From positions 1 through 16,349 of the forward strand of contig CAKSWL010000016.1 in assembly GCA_934511335.1 (NCBI GenBank): a DNA stretch of 16,349 bases, written 5' to 3'. Shown one piece after another: positions 8,301-14,891 of this stretch; position 1 is the stretch's first letter, and every line of letters begins with the position of its first letter. Below the pieces are notes generated by a model. It ran no database searches. It was given only the letters and a program-made list of their open reading frames with translations, and was not told the DNA's origin. The stretch is from an uncultured Cloacibacillus sp. GTDB taxonomy: Bacteria; Synergistota; Synergistia; Synergistales; Synergistaceae. Made by a program: the position numbers and the translations under genes.

Positions 8301-10728
8301 CCGCGGCGCGGAACGAGAGCGGCTTGCCGGGGACGGCCTCGCGCGGCGCGTCGATGCCGGCCATCACCTCCGCGGGGTACCAGGGGACGGTGACCGTCTT
8401 GTATGTCCAGCGCCCCCCGTCGTCCATGACGCCCGCGCGTATCGAGAGGTCAAGCATCGAAGGGGCGTTCCAGGCGCCGCCCCTGACGGCGGCTTTGCTC
8501 CGTCCCTCCGCGTCGAGCGCGCCTGAGGCGATGAAGCTCGATTCGGGGGTAAATTTTTTATCCGCCTCCCTGAAAGAGAAGGCCCGCCAATCTTTATGCG
8601 TGAACGTGCGGTCGACGGTGCGAAGCTCGACCTCCCACTGCAAACCCGCGGCGGGGGTCCCAAAGGTGTAGCGGCCCGCTACCGCAAGCTCGGCTGCCTC
8701 TTCCCCGATTATCGCCGCGGGCGTTGCCGCCGCCTCTACGAAGAGCCGCGGAGCGGCAAATTCCTCAACGTATATTTCTTTATAACCGAGCGAATCGCCG
8801 CCGCCCGGCGTGAAAAGAGCGATATTCCACGGCCCCGTCGGGGCGTCCGCAGGGATGTCCAGCCGCGCGGAGAAGACGCCTTCGTCCGTGAGCTTCGCGC
8901 TCTCCGTCCTCCAAAGTTTGCCGTTCGGGGAGAATACCTTCATCGTGAGCGGGAAGGGCGTCGGCGCCAGCCCGTCGGTCCCGCGCACGATGGCCTGCAC
9001 CGGTACGCTCTCGCCGGGGCGGAAGATGTCCCGCGGAGTGTAGCAGTAGGCGGAATAGCCGCTGTAAAGCCACGGGCTGCCCGCGGTGTCGAAATCGTCG
9101 CTGCCGTTATAGAGGCCGCGCTCAAAGCGGACGTAGGAGGCATCGCCGTCCTTTTCCGCAAGCGCGATGACCGGCGCACCATTTTCTCCGGTATCTTTCA
9201 GGGATATTTTGGCGATCCCCTCCCTGTCCGTCTTTCCCTCTCCGACAAGCTGATTGGACCACGACCAGAGGGTGACGCGCACGCCGGAGAGCGGCTTGGC
9301 CTCCGAGACGGAGAGCACTCGTGCGAACGCCGAGTTCTGGCCGAGCTTCACGGTGAGGCCGAGGTCGGTCACATTGATCGTCTGGCGGCTCTCACTCCAC
9401 TCCCGAAAGCCGCGCCCTTGGGCTGCGACGAGAAAGACGCCCCTGCGTCCCGCAAGCAGCGGCTTGAGGTCCAGCGCGCGGCGCGCCGTTTCGTTCGGTT
9501 TTGATTTTACGAGATATTCCTTATCCGCGATGAGGCGCGAAAGGTCTGTCGGGTAGCCTCCCCAGCTGCTGCGCATCGCTATGGGGATGTTGTTGTCGTA
9601 GAGCTGCCAGACGAGAACGTTGATCTTGTCGAAGTTGACGCTCTCCAGCGGTATCCTCATCGATTCCGCCGGAGAGAGCACCCGTCCGGGGTCGGGGAAG
9701 CGCACCTGCGCCTCTATGTCGGGAAAGATGAAGGCGCGGCTCCAGTCCGCCGCCAGCGTCCGCCCCGCGGCTCCCCGGCCGCCCGCGGAAGGCAGCCCCT
9801 TTTTGACGGTGACCTTGACCCGCTCCTGCGGCTTGAAATCGCCCGCGATCAAGAAGCCGCCCTCTTTCGGCTCCACCGTAAACTTCGCGGCGGGCGAGAG
9901 CTCGATGAAGGCCGCCGCCTTCGCGAGATCGACGGGGGCGGTCGTATCGATCCAGACACGGCCGCCGCCCATTTCAGAGATCGCGCCGGAATCGCGCAGC
10001 TCCATGACCAGCGAACGCTTCAGCTTGACGGAGAGGGGCTTTTCCAGCCCAAGCGGGCCGGCCTCCGAGGGCAGTCCGGCGGCGAGGCGAAGCTCCACCT
10101 CCTTTTCCGAGAGTCCTTCGACCGCGAGCCTGATCTTTTTAGAGGGCGGCCCCTGCGTGATGGAGAAATTCAGCGGACGCCCCGCGGCGGTCCTTACCTC
10201 CGCGTAGCCGCGCAGGCGGGCGGGCGAGACCGGCAAAGAAAATTCAAGCTCGAAAGAGGCGCCGCCTTCGGGGTCGAAATCTATCTGCTTTACGCCCTTG
10301 AAGGCGAGCGCCGGCGTATTGAAAGAGAAGTTCTGCGCGCCGGCGAGCGGTCGTCCCTCGCGGTCGCGCAGGCCGCTCTTTGCCGTCGCCGTGTACCCGG
10401 TGGCGGCGGACAGCCGGCCGCCGTTGGGGACAAGGACGAATGTTGAAGCGTCGCGCCACTTGCCGGAGCCCGCGATCGGCGGCGAGAAGGTAAACGGATA
10501 ATCGGCGGCCTTGAGCACGCGCCCGACGACGTCCTCCGAGACCGCCTCATGGCTGAAAACGGCCTTTATCTCCGCGCCTCCTGCGACCGTCCCCTGCGGC
10601 GAAAAGGAGCGAATGAGAAAATCCCTCTCTCCTACGCCGAGGACCGGCGCTGCGATGAAAAACAGAGCCGCCGCGGCAAACGCCAGCGCCGCGAACAAAA
10701 CTCCTGACCGATATCTCTTATCTCCCAT
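5365..10728 (-). CDS. Bacterial alpha-2-macroglobulin with thioester
   Basis: A very large periplasmic protease trap, YfhM-like: a protease cutting the bait region triggers a shape change and covalent capture through the thioester. I choose the ATG at 10728, which has GGAGG 7 nt upstream, over the ATG at 10758; this gives about 1,787 residues, somewhat longer than E. coli YfhM. Residues 9-30 are a signal or anchor segment. No lipobox Cys is seen, unlike the E. coli lipoprotein. An Ig-like N-terminal domain and a series of macroglobulin domains follow. A low-complexity stretch near 1097-1116 (GGGGMEDGMMM) sits where a bait region is expected. The thioester motif YGCFEQ has Cys1343 and Gln1346 intact, followed by the alpha-helical thioester domain (DGGFPRW region) and a beta-rich C-terminal domain. 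It is the first gene of an operon with pbpC, a conserved partnership. Confidence 0.95.
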   Translation of the reverse strand: MGDKRYRSGVLFAALAFAAAALFFIAAPVLGVGERDFLIRSFSPQGTVAGGAEIKAVFSHEAVSEDVVGRVLKAADYPFTFSPPIAGSGKWRDASTFVLVPNGGRLSAATGYTATAKSGLRDREGRPLAGAQNFSFNTPALAFKGVKQIDFDPEGGASFELEFSLPVSPARLRGYAEVRTAAGRPLNFSITQGPPSKKIRLAVEGLSEKEVELRLAAGLPSEAGPLGLEKPLSVKLKRSLVMELRDSGAISEMGGGRVWIDTTAPVDLAKAAAFIELSPAAKFTVEPKEGGFLIAGDFKPQERVKVTVKKGLPSAGGRGAAGRTLAADWSRAFIFPDIEAQVRFPDPGRVLSPAESMRIPLESVNFDKINVLVWQLYDNNIPIAMRSSWGGYPTDLSRLIADKEYLVKSKPNETARRALDLKPLLAGRRGVFLVAAQGRGFREWSESRQTINVTDLGLTVKLGQNSAFARVLSVSEAKPLSGVRVTLWSWSNQLVGEGKTDREGIAKISLKDTGENGAPVIALAEKDGDASYVRFERGLYNGSDDFDTAGSPWLYSGYSAYCYTPRDIFRPGESVPVQAIVRGTDGLAPTPFPLTMKVFSPNGKLWRTESAKLTDEGVFSARLDIPADAPTGPWNIALFTPGGGDSLGYKEIYVEEFAAPRLFVEAAATPAAIIGEEAAELAVAGRYTFGTPAAGLQWEVELRTVDRTFTHKDWRAFSFREADKKFTPESSFIASGALDAEGRSKAAVRGGAWNAPSMLDLSIRAGVMDDGGRWTYKTVTVPWYPAEVMAGIDAPREAVPGKPLSFRAAAVTADGKAAAIEEMKYSLFRRVRQAVVFENDGRITKEMQEQLIPRGEGAVPLSGGVGSASVTLKEAGEYLLRVETPDGRSRASAVVYVYGASGGEGASFPDMAEITTDKRIYKAGETAKIKVRSPFAGALLIDAETTEVLWNETRSLRGGKGTAEAEFSLKVTKEMRPNAWITAQVVRPAQKDGAPARAFGIAPLAADNGGSRLSVEIAKAPRLEPGKNKIALTVRDSAGRGTAADLTVMLVDETILGLTGYKTPDPWGYFTARRMPGMETYDLYGALITPEKPATPLLTAGGGGMEDGMMMKSSLNPVQARRFKMLSLIKRARADAGGKCEVEFDIPEFSGKARIMAVAATAQAEGAAESATQIGRDVTAEISLPRFAAPGDKFTANVQLFNMTPRELTVKFSAQSRKGAAELAISGGKESLTVTIKGGGSASVPISYEAKGAGVAKTTYRTEWSDGKGGAIEKTIELPIRPAAPRVTESHSAVIEPGKELSFSLPKKGQRADFAQGRVMLSAMPQISLSALADFLVTYPYGCFEQTVSAAWPLLVQPELVKHTDPALADKEALARRIGKIESMQNYDGGFPRWSGESWSQPWDSLYGAHFLLEAKRMGGKVSPDALKATVDYARALLPVMPGDDSDAAWRETLTRRAYASFVLTIAGEPPLGWMEGLRDKIGEMEPAGRLLLACAYAAAGDKKEAEKITGQKGVPLKEIAGKNENYDSSLRNSALSLLAATYIDPAGAGAAASASGLLKELKDRGRCSTQEGGFSMIALGRWFAAQPRGGATFGKLIKEPGAKIVGTINENGRSVSAGELGGYRAENNGTARLYTAWSLSYIPAGAIPAKDDGIEIRQRVADRQGKLIAKKVTRGEALTAAVTITPKAGSLRGVVAVMPLPAGFEIENPRLTGAGEENAGGVRAEIRDDRLLLFIEELRRPLSWHYSLRAVTEGLFASPQIYAECMYDPGISSVSGGGTIAINAPK

Positions 10729-10837
10729 CGTGAGACCTCCGTATATAAATAATATCATGCTGCTGAGAGGACATTAGAAACAAAGATATTTTAAGCATAA
10801 AAGACCGTTTCTCCTAAAAGCAGCTGTTCTTACTTAT

Positions 10838-10866
10838 ATGATATGCAATCACATATATTTCGTCTA
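10838..10866 (-). promoter_or_regulatory. Candidate promoter of the macroglobulin-pbpC operon
   Basis: On the minus strand TAGACG (10861-10866), a 17-nt spacer and TATCAT (10838-10843), four and five matches of six to consensus. It lies in the AT-rich 160-bp gap before the macroglobulin gene and would give a leader of about 100 nt. In such AT-rich DNA chance matches are common. Confidence 0.3.
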
Positions 10867-10891
10867 TAAAAATATAAAAGTTAGCGCGTTA

Positions 10892-12061
10892 CTAAAAATT
10901 AATGTCATAAGTTTGAATGTATTTTACAAGCACATTGGCGACAGAGATCACTGATCTTAGAGAGACCTTCTCGTTGACCGCTGAGGAATACTCGCCGGGG
11001 CCGTAGATCAAAAACGGTACGCCGGTCCGGGGGATAACGTGGGCAGCGTCGCCAAAAATATTAAGCCCTGTAAGGACGCTTTTTTTATTCATTGATAACA
11101 AAGTATCGGAAAACCTTTTTACCATAGCAGAGTTTTCAGGAATGTAGACGCTGTTTTGTACTTTAAGAACTTCTATTTTGATATTGATGCCGCCAAAGGT
11201 CTTTGATAACTCTCTGGCGATGTCATTATGTAAATTGATAATAGCTTCCGGATCCTGATATGGCATGAATCTGATGTCAATTGTGGCCGCGGCATAGGGA
11301 GGAATCTGATTCACTTCACCAATTCCGCTGTTGAATTGAGTGATAGTGCAGCTTGGTAATCCGAGCAGAAGATGCTTTTTATTTTTTTGACCTATTACAG
11401 CTTTACGAAGTCGCTGACAGAACAAAATAAGCGCTTCGACTGCGTTTGCTCCGCTTGCTGGAGATGCGGAATAACTTGTGGCGCCAGTTACCTCTACTTT
11501 CGTCCAAAGAGCGCCTTTTTGTGATATGCCAATCTTTTCTTTCGTTGCGTTGGTAAATATCGCTTCGATGACTCCCTTGAGGTAGCCTTTTTCAGCTATT
11601 TCGATGGCGCCAAGCCCGTCCCCGGTACCGTCCGCGGTAAGACACATCAACACGGATAACGGCGGCGGTGTTTTGCTAAGCGCCGTCATGGCTAATATCG
11701 CTGAAGTTACCCCTCCTTTCATATTTGCCGCACCCTTGCCGTGGATTGCGCCGTTTACATAATCCGCAGAGAAGGGAGGGTGCTCCCAACTGTCCATGCC
11801 AATATTTTTCACTGTGTCTAGATAGCCAAATATGGCAATTTTTTTATCAGGCACCCGCCCCTTTATCTCAACTATCAAGGAGCCTCTATTGTTTCCGTGG
11901 TCAATTATGGACGATTCTATTTTTGCCGAAAAGAGAGATGAGATATATTTTACGGCATCCATCTCGTACCCCTCCGTATGGTTTGTGCGTATCCTGATAA
12001 GTTGCTGCAAAATTGCCAGCGCGTTTTCCGCAGTAGGGACTCCGTCTTTATTTTTTTTCAT
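10892..12061 (-). CDS. M20-family peptidase homologue lacking all metal ligands (probable pseudoenzyme)
   Basis: The 389 residues have the full M20 (ArgE/DapE/CPG2) layout: a catalytic-type domain interrupted by a dimerisation domain (about 183-295). The landmark motifs align without gaps, but the functional residues are changed. GHxDTV is GYLDTV (His to Tyr80). GxxDMKGG is GAANMKGG (Asp to Asn113). ADEETGGLGA is ADGTGDGLGA (catalytic and bridging Glu to Gly145/Thr146). The EPT ligand is NAT (Asn171). The final GPG...H is GPGEYSS (Ser360). The dimer-domain His of GxxxHSS is Tyr197. Zinc hydrolysis is therefore unlikely; a ligand-binding or regulatory role is possible. The reading frame is intact and starts 14 nt inside the end of the PucR-type gene, with AGAGG upstream, so the two are co-expressed. 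No signal peptide. Confidence 0.88.
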   Translation of the reverse strand: MKKNKDGVPTAENALAILQQLIRIRTNHTEGYEMDAVKYISSLFSAKIESSIIDHGNNRGSLIVEIKGRVPDKKIAIFGYLDTVKNIGMDSWEHPPFSADYVNGAIHGKGAANMKGGVTSAILAMTALSKTPPPLSVLMCLTADGTGDGLGAIEIAEKGYLKGVIEAIFTNATKEKIGISQKGALWTKVEVTGATSYSASPASGANAVEALILFCQRLRKAVIGQKNKKHLLLGLPSCTITQFNSGIGEVNQIPPYAAATIDIRFMPYQDPEAIINLHNDIARELSKTFGGINIKIEVLKVQNSVYIPENSAMVKRFSDTLLSMNKKSVLTGLNIFGDAAHVIPRTGVPFLIYGPGEYSSAVNEKVSLRSVISVANVLVKYIQTYDINF

Positions 12062-13220
12062 CGGGGAAACCTCTTTCCATGTAAATTTTATAGAGTCTCA
12101 ATGCTATAGAAATGTCAAAACGTGTTTCATGATTTTCGATATCGTATCCATTTTCCGTAAGAATGTCACGGATTTTTTTGTAACGATACTTTATAGTATT
12201 ATAATGGCATGAAAGATACTCTGCTGTGCCGGCCAAATTCCAATTGTTCGCATCAAGACCTCCCAATGTCTCTATTAGATATTCATGCCCTAAAAAAGGG
12301 GAGAGGATTTCATTGTGAAAATCAATCGCGTCTTGAGAGGCGGCGCATCTTCCTATCAATCTAAAAGCGCCGGTGTCGGTCCAGAAAATGATGTTGCCCC
12401 TCTTATTAGAATAGATTTTTGCGTAAAGAACGGATTGAGATGCCTCGTAATAACTCTTTTTTAATAAAAGTAATGAAGAGTATACTTTGCCGCACCCCCA
12501 ATGAGTTGTCTTGTCCTGAAGCGTCTCATTCTTTGAAATTTCTGAATTTACCTGATTGACGATCATACGGATATCTTTTTCCAATGTTTCCGCGGAAGGA
12601 ATCCTTTTCAGCGCAAGAATGCAAGAAAATAAAGCTCCGTCGTGATAGATGTACGAATCAGGGTAGAAATTGCTGACTTTATTGGTAAGAAGCTCTTCTA
12701 TATAGATTTCCTCATCTTTTGTAAGATATTGGAAATTGGCGGACAAGACCACCATACTCCATGGAAATTTTATTGAAAGTAGTCTTAAGCGGCTTGACAA
12801 CGATTCGTGACTCGTAATTTTACCTGCTATGAGTTCCGAAAACAAATTGCTTGTTATTCGTGCCTCGTGTGTCTTTTTTGTTATTGTTTGTCTCAATAAT
12901 AATTTGATCGCCAGCAACACGGTCTCTGTTAAGTTTCTGCTGTCTTCTGACAGTTCCGTCGTTTTATCAACGATAAGATACCCACGCACAACGCTGTTTT
13001 CTGTTATTTGTCGTATTTTATATCTCTTTGCCGTTTCATGTAGGGGACAAGACCTTACCGTGCTTAAAAAGTCTTGTGATTCCGAGTAAGCGATAGTCTT
13101 TAATGTAATGTTGTCCTTATACGAAAAACTATGTCCGGAAATTTCAAATGCTTCGCGCAAAACGTTGCTGATATCTGTTTTCTCTAAAAGCCCCACCATC
13201 TTGTCCGTCGTCCATATCAT
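12048..13220 (-). CDS. PucR/CdaR-family transcriptional regulator
   Basis: A 390-residue DNA-binding regulator. The C-terminal helix-turn-helix (about 315-380) has the family signature: LDANNWNLAGTAEYLSCHYN, then TIKYRYKKI, in place of the usual D.NLAETA..L.vHrNTl.YRL.KI. Before it, residues of about 150-275 form the CdaR GGDEF-like domain, with WGCGKVYSSL and SYYEASQSVLYAK matching the typical G.G...l..l..Sy.eA.. block. The N-terminal 110 residues are a less conserved likely sensing region with no signal or membrane segment. Relatives control purine, sugar-acid and amino-acid use in response to a pathway metabolite. The ribosome binding site is AGAGAGGAG. It is transcribed divergently from the binding protein and amidohydrolase genes, which are its likely targets, and it overlaps the M20 homologue by 14 nt. 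Confidence 0.9.
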   Translation of the reverse strand: MIWTTDKMVGLLEKTDISNVLREAFEISGHSFSYKDNITLKTIAYSESQDFLSTVRSCPLHETAKRYKIRQITENSVVRGYLIVDKTTELSEDSRNLTETVLLAIKLLLRQTITKKTHEARITSNLFSELIAGKITSHESLSSRLRLLSIKFPWSMVVLSANFQYLTKDEEIYIEELLTNKVSNFYPDSYIYHDGALFSCILALKRIPSAETLEKDIRMIVNQVNSEISKNETLQDKTTHWGCGKVYSSLLLLKKSYYEASQSVLYAKIYSNKRGNIIFWTDTGAFRLIGRCAASQDAIDFHNEILSPFLGHEYLIETLGGLDANNWNLAGTAEYLSCHYNTIKYRYKKIRDILTENGYDIENHETRFDISIALRLYKIYMERGFPDEKK

Positions 13221-13260
13221 TGTGGTTCTCCTCTCTTTGTTGTTACGAAAAGGTAGTAAT

Positions 13261-13266
13261 ATTATA
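13261..13266 (-). promoter_or_regulatory. -10 element of the PucR-type gene
   Basis: A perfect TATAAT on the minus strand, placing the transcription start near 13254 and a leader of about 34 nt. No -35 hexamer of quality lies at 16-18 nt (ATCCTT at 13284-13289), which suggests that an activator is needed. Confidence 0.45.
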
Positions 13267-13296
13267 TCAAAAATGGAATTTTAAAGGATTAATTTT

Positions 13297-13311
13297 TATC
13301 CTATTAGGATA
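13297..13311. promoter_or_regulatory. Perfect 15-bp palindrome, candidate operator
   Basis: TATCCTA, one central T, then TAGGATA. It is centred about 50 bp upstream of the predicted start of the PucR-type gene, where an activator would bind. It could equally serve the divergent binding-protein gene, although that lies over 350 bp away. Which protein binds is not known from sequence. Confidence 0.45.
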
Positions 13312-13479
13312 TATTTATATTTTATTTTTGTCTTGTATTTCCGATGACAAAATAGAGATGCCATTATATATTTTAGTGGCATGAAGTAGTTATAGCGCGA
13401 AAAAGCTAAGGGGCTTTTGGCCAAAGAGGTACGGTTTTTTTGTTAGCTGTTACGAAAAATATGTAACCATGACGGCTTG

Positions 13480-13575
13480 ATGATTGTTACTAAAGATCCA
13501 GATGCCCCAAGCCTGGCAGAAGAGGGGGATGTGCATACGGCAGAATTCTATTTGATTGATGTTTTTACGAAGTAA
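13480..13575 (+). pseudogene. 31-codon open frame, possible gene remnant
   Basis: In the 440-bp gap between the divergent genes, a plus-strand frame reads MIVTKDPDAPSLAEEG and ends AEFYLIDVFTK before TAA. The end resembles the first strand of PhzF-family proteins (FYLVDVFT...GN), and one base further on another frame reads SNLAP, so a broken PhzF start is conceivable. No ribosome binding site precedes the ATG and the match is very short, so this is tentative. The rest of the gap holds the repeats and the palindrome described separately. Confidence 0.2.
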
Positions 13576-13676
13576 TTTGGCGCCTTAGAGCTGATTGTGC
13601 AAAAGCGTTTTGTTTTTTTAGGACATATGGTTGATAGGTCATCTGAGAATACTAGCTTGAAATGGAGGAGATTTGT

Positions 13677-14822
13677 ATGAAAACAATAGAAAGAATGTTG
13701 ATAACATTAAGCTTCGTTTTGATTTTCGTCTCTTCGGCAATGGCAGCAGATACCATTAAAATCGGTTTTCTGGCTTCTTTAACAGGAGAGGGATCCACTT
13801 TTGGGCAGGAACAGGTGAGGGGTGCCAATATTGCGATAGACGAAATCAATGCCGCGGGGGGGATCGACGGGAAAAAGCTGGAATTCGTTGTTTACGATGA
13901 CAGAGGAAGGCAGGAAGATGTGATTGTGTCCGCCCGCCGCCTGATCGATGACGGTGTACAGGTTTTAGGAGGCGCGAACAGCAGCGGAATGGTAATGGCG
14001 TTAGCTCCGATATTGGAAAGGGCCCGTGTCCCGCTTGTTTCTCCATTTGCCTCTAACCCTGCGGCGACTTTCGACGCCAAGAAAAAGAAAGTTCGCCCAT
14101 ATGTGTTTAGACTCTGCGCGACGGATCCTTGGCATGGGACGGTTATGGCCGACTACCTTTTTAAGAAATTAGGAATCAAAACAGCCGCATTGCTGCATGA
14201 CGTAGGCAGCGAATCTTCGGAAGGCGTAAAACAGTTTTTTGTTGAACGTTACACGCAGTTGGGCGGAAAAGTATTTTCATATGGTTATAGATCTGGAGAT
14301 GTCGACTTCAGGGCACAGCTGACGAAGGCTAAGGCTACCGGCGCCGGCGCCCTTGTGATGCCTTCCATGTATAAGGAAATGGGGCTGATGGTAAAGCAGG
14401 CGGCGGAACTGGGCTGGAAACCGGCTTTGCTGGGCGGCGACGGATTTAGCATGACGACGTATGAAATAGCCGGCGATACGATGAATAACAGCTACTGGTC
14501 CAGCAATATGGATTTAGAAAACCAGAGCGTTCAGGAGGTTTTGGCAAAATATGAGAAAAAGTATGGCGCAAAAGAGGCGGAATACACAAGCGTGGTCATG
14601 GCATATGACATAATTTACGCAATTACAGATGCTATAAAGAGAGCCGGAAAATATGATGGAGAAAGCATAAAAAATGCCATTGAAAAAACAAACGATCTCC
14701 AGCTTGCACATTTTAAACTTACGATGGATCCTGCCACACACGACCCTCTTGCAAAGCCGCTCGTTATTCAGCAGTTTCGCTCCGGAAAAATGTATTACGT
14801 AGAGACATGGGAGGTCAAGTAA
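13677..14822 (+). CDS. Periplasmic amino-acid-type ABC binding protein (LivJ-like)
   Basis: The receptor of a branched-chain amino-acid-type (HAAT) ABC importer, which binds amino acids, amides or small aromatic acids in the periplasm. I start at ATG 13677 because GGAGGAG (13664-13670) lies 6 nt before it; the ATG at 13662 overlaps that site. Of 381 residues, 1-23 are a signal peptide cut after AMA; no lipobox. The mature protein begins DTIKIGFLASLTGEGSTFG, the standard opening of the type I periplasmic fold, followed by GANIAIDEINAAGGIDG (49-65). Ligand-contact regions are GGANSSG (98-104) and PFASNPA (123-129). No permease or ATPase genes are nearby, so the partner transporter is elsewhere or the protein acts as a sensor. 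It lies 69 nt before the amidohydrolase, probably in one operon, and diverges from the PucR-type regulator. Confidence 0.92.
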   Translation: MKTIERMLITLSFVLIFVSSAMAADTIKIGFLASLTGEGSTFGQEQVRGANIAIDEINAAGGIDGKKLEFVVYDDRGRQEDVIVSARRLIDDGVQVLGGANSSGMVMALAPILERARVPLVSPFASNPAATFDAKKKKVRPYVFRLCATDPWHGTVMADYLFKKLGIKTAALLHDVGSESSEGVKQFFVERYTQLGGKVFSYGYRSGDVDFRAQLTKAKATGAGALVMPSMYKEMGLMVKQAAELGWKPALLGGDGFSMTTYEIAGDTMNNSYWSSNMDLENQSVQEVLAKYEKKYGAKEAEYTSVVMAYDIIYAITDAIKRAGKYDGESIKNAIEKTNDLQLAHFKLTMDPATHDPLAKPLVIQQFRSGKMYYVETWEVK

Positions 14823-14891
14823 AAGAAGTTTATTGCGCAGACAGGCTCAATTGATTTGATAGAAAAATAGATTTTTTGTGAGGTGGATATC

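Larger units (their letters stand above)
13241..13571. repeat. Three direct copies of TTACGAA between divergent genes
   Basis: TTACGAA occurs at 13243-13249, 13450-13456 and 13565-13571, all in the same orientation. The first two belong to an exact 11-mer, TGTTACGAAAA, at 13241-13251 and 13448-13458. The second is also one arm of GTTAC/GTAAC (13449-13453 and 13463-13467). The first lies just past the predicted transcription start of the PucR-type gene, and the third about 105 bp before the binding-protein start. These are plausible binding sites for the regulator. Confidence 0.4.

Noticed and set aside
8596..9504. 302-codon plus-strand open frame, and a similar one at 7759-8526
   Set aside because: Both lie opposite the alpha-2-macroglobulin gene, are very rich in Arg/Gly/Ala and come from the GC-rich codon pattern of the real gene.
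10729..10758. Earlier ATG for the macroglobulin (10758)
   Set aside because: It has no ribosome binding site, while the ATG at 10728 has GGAGG at 7 nt and begins a normal signal sequence.
13401..13418. AAAAGC/GCTTTT hairpin in the divergent gap, as a terminator
   Set aside because: The stem is mostly A-T and no gene ends nearby on either strand.
13662..13676. Earlier ATG for the LivJ-like receptor
   Set aside because: This ATG overlaps the GGAGGAG site that serves the ATG at 13677, where the signal peptide begins with MKTIER.
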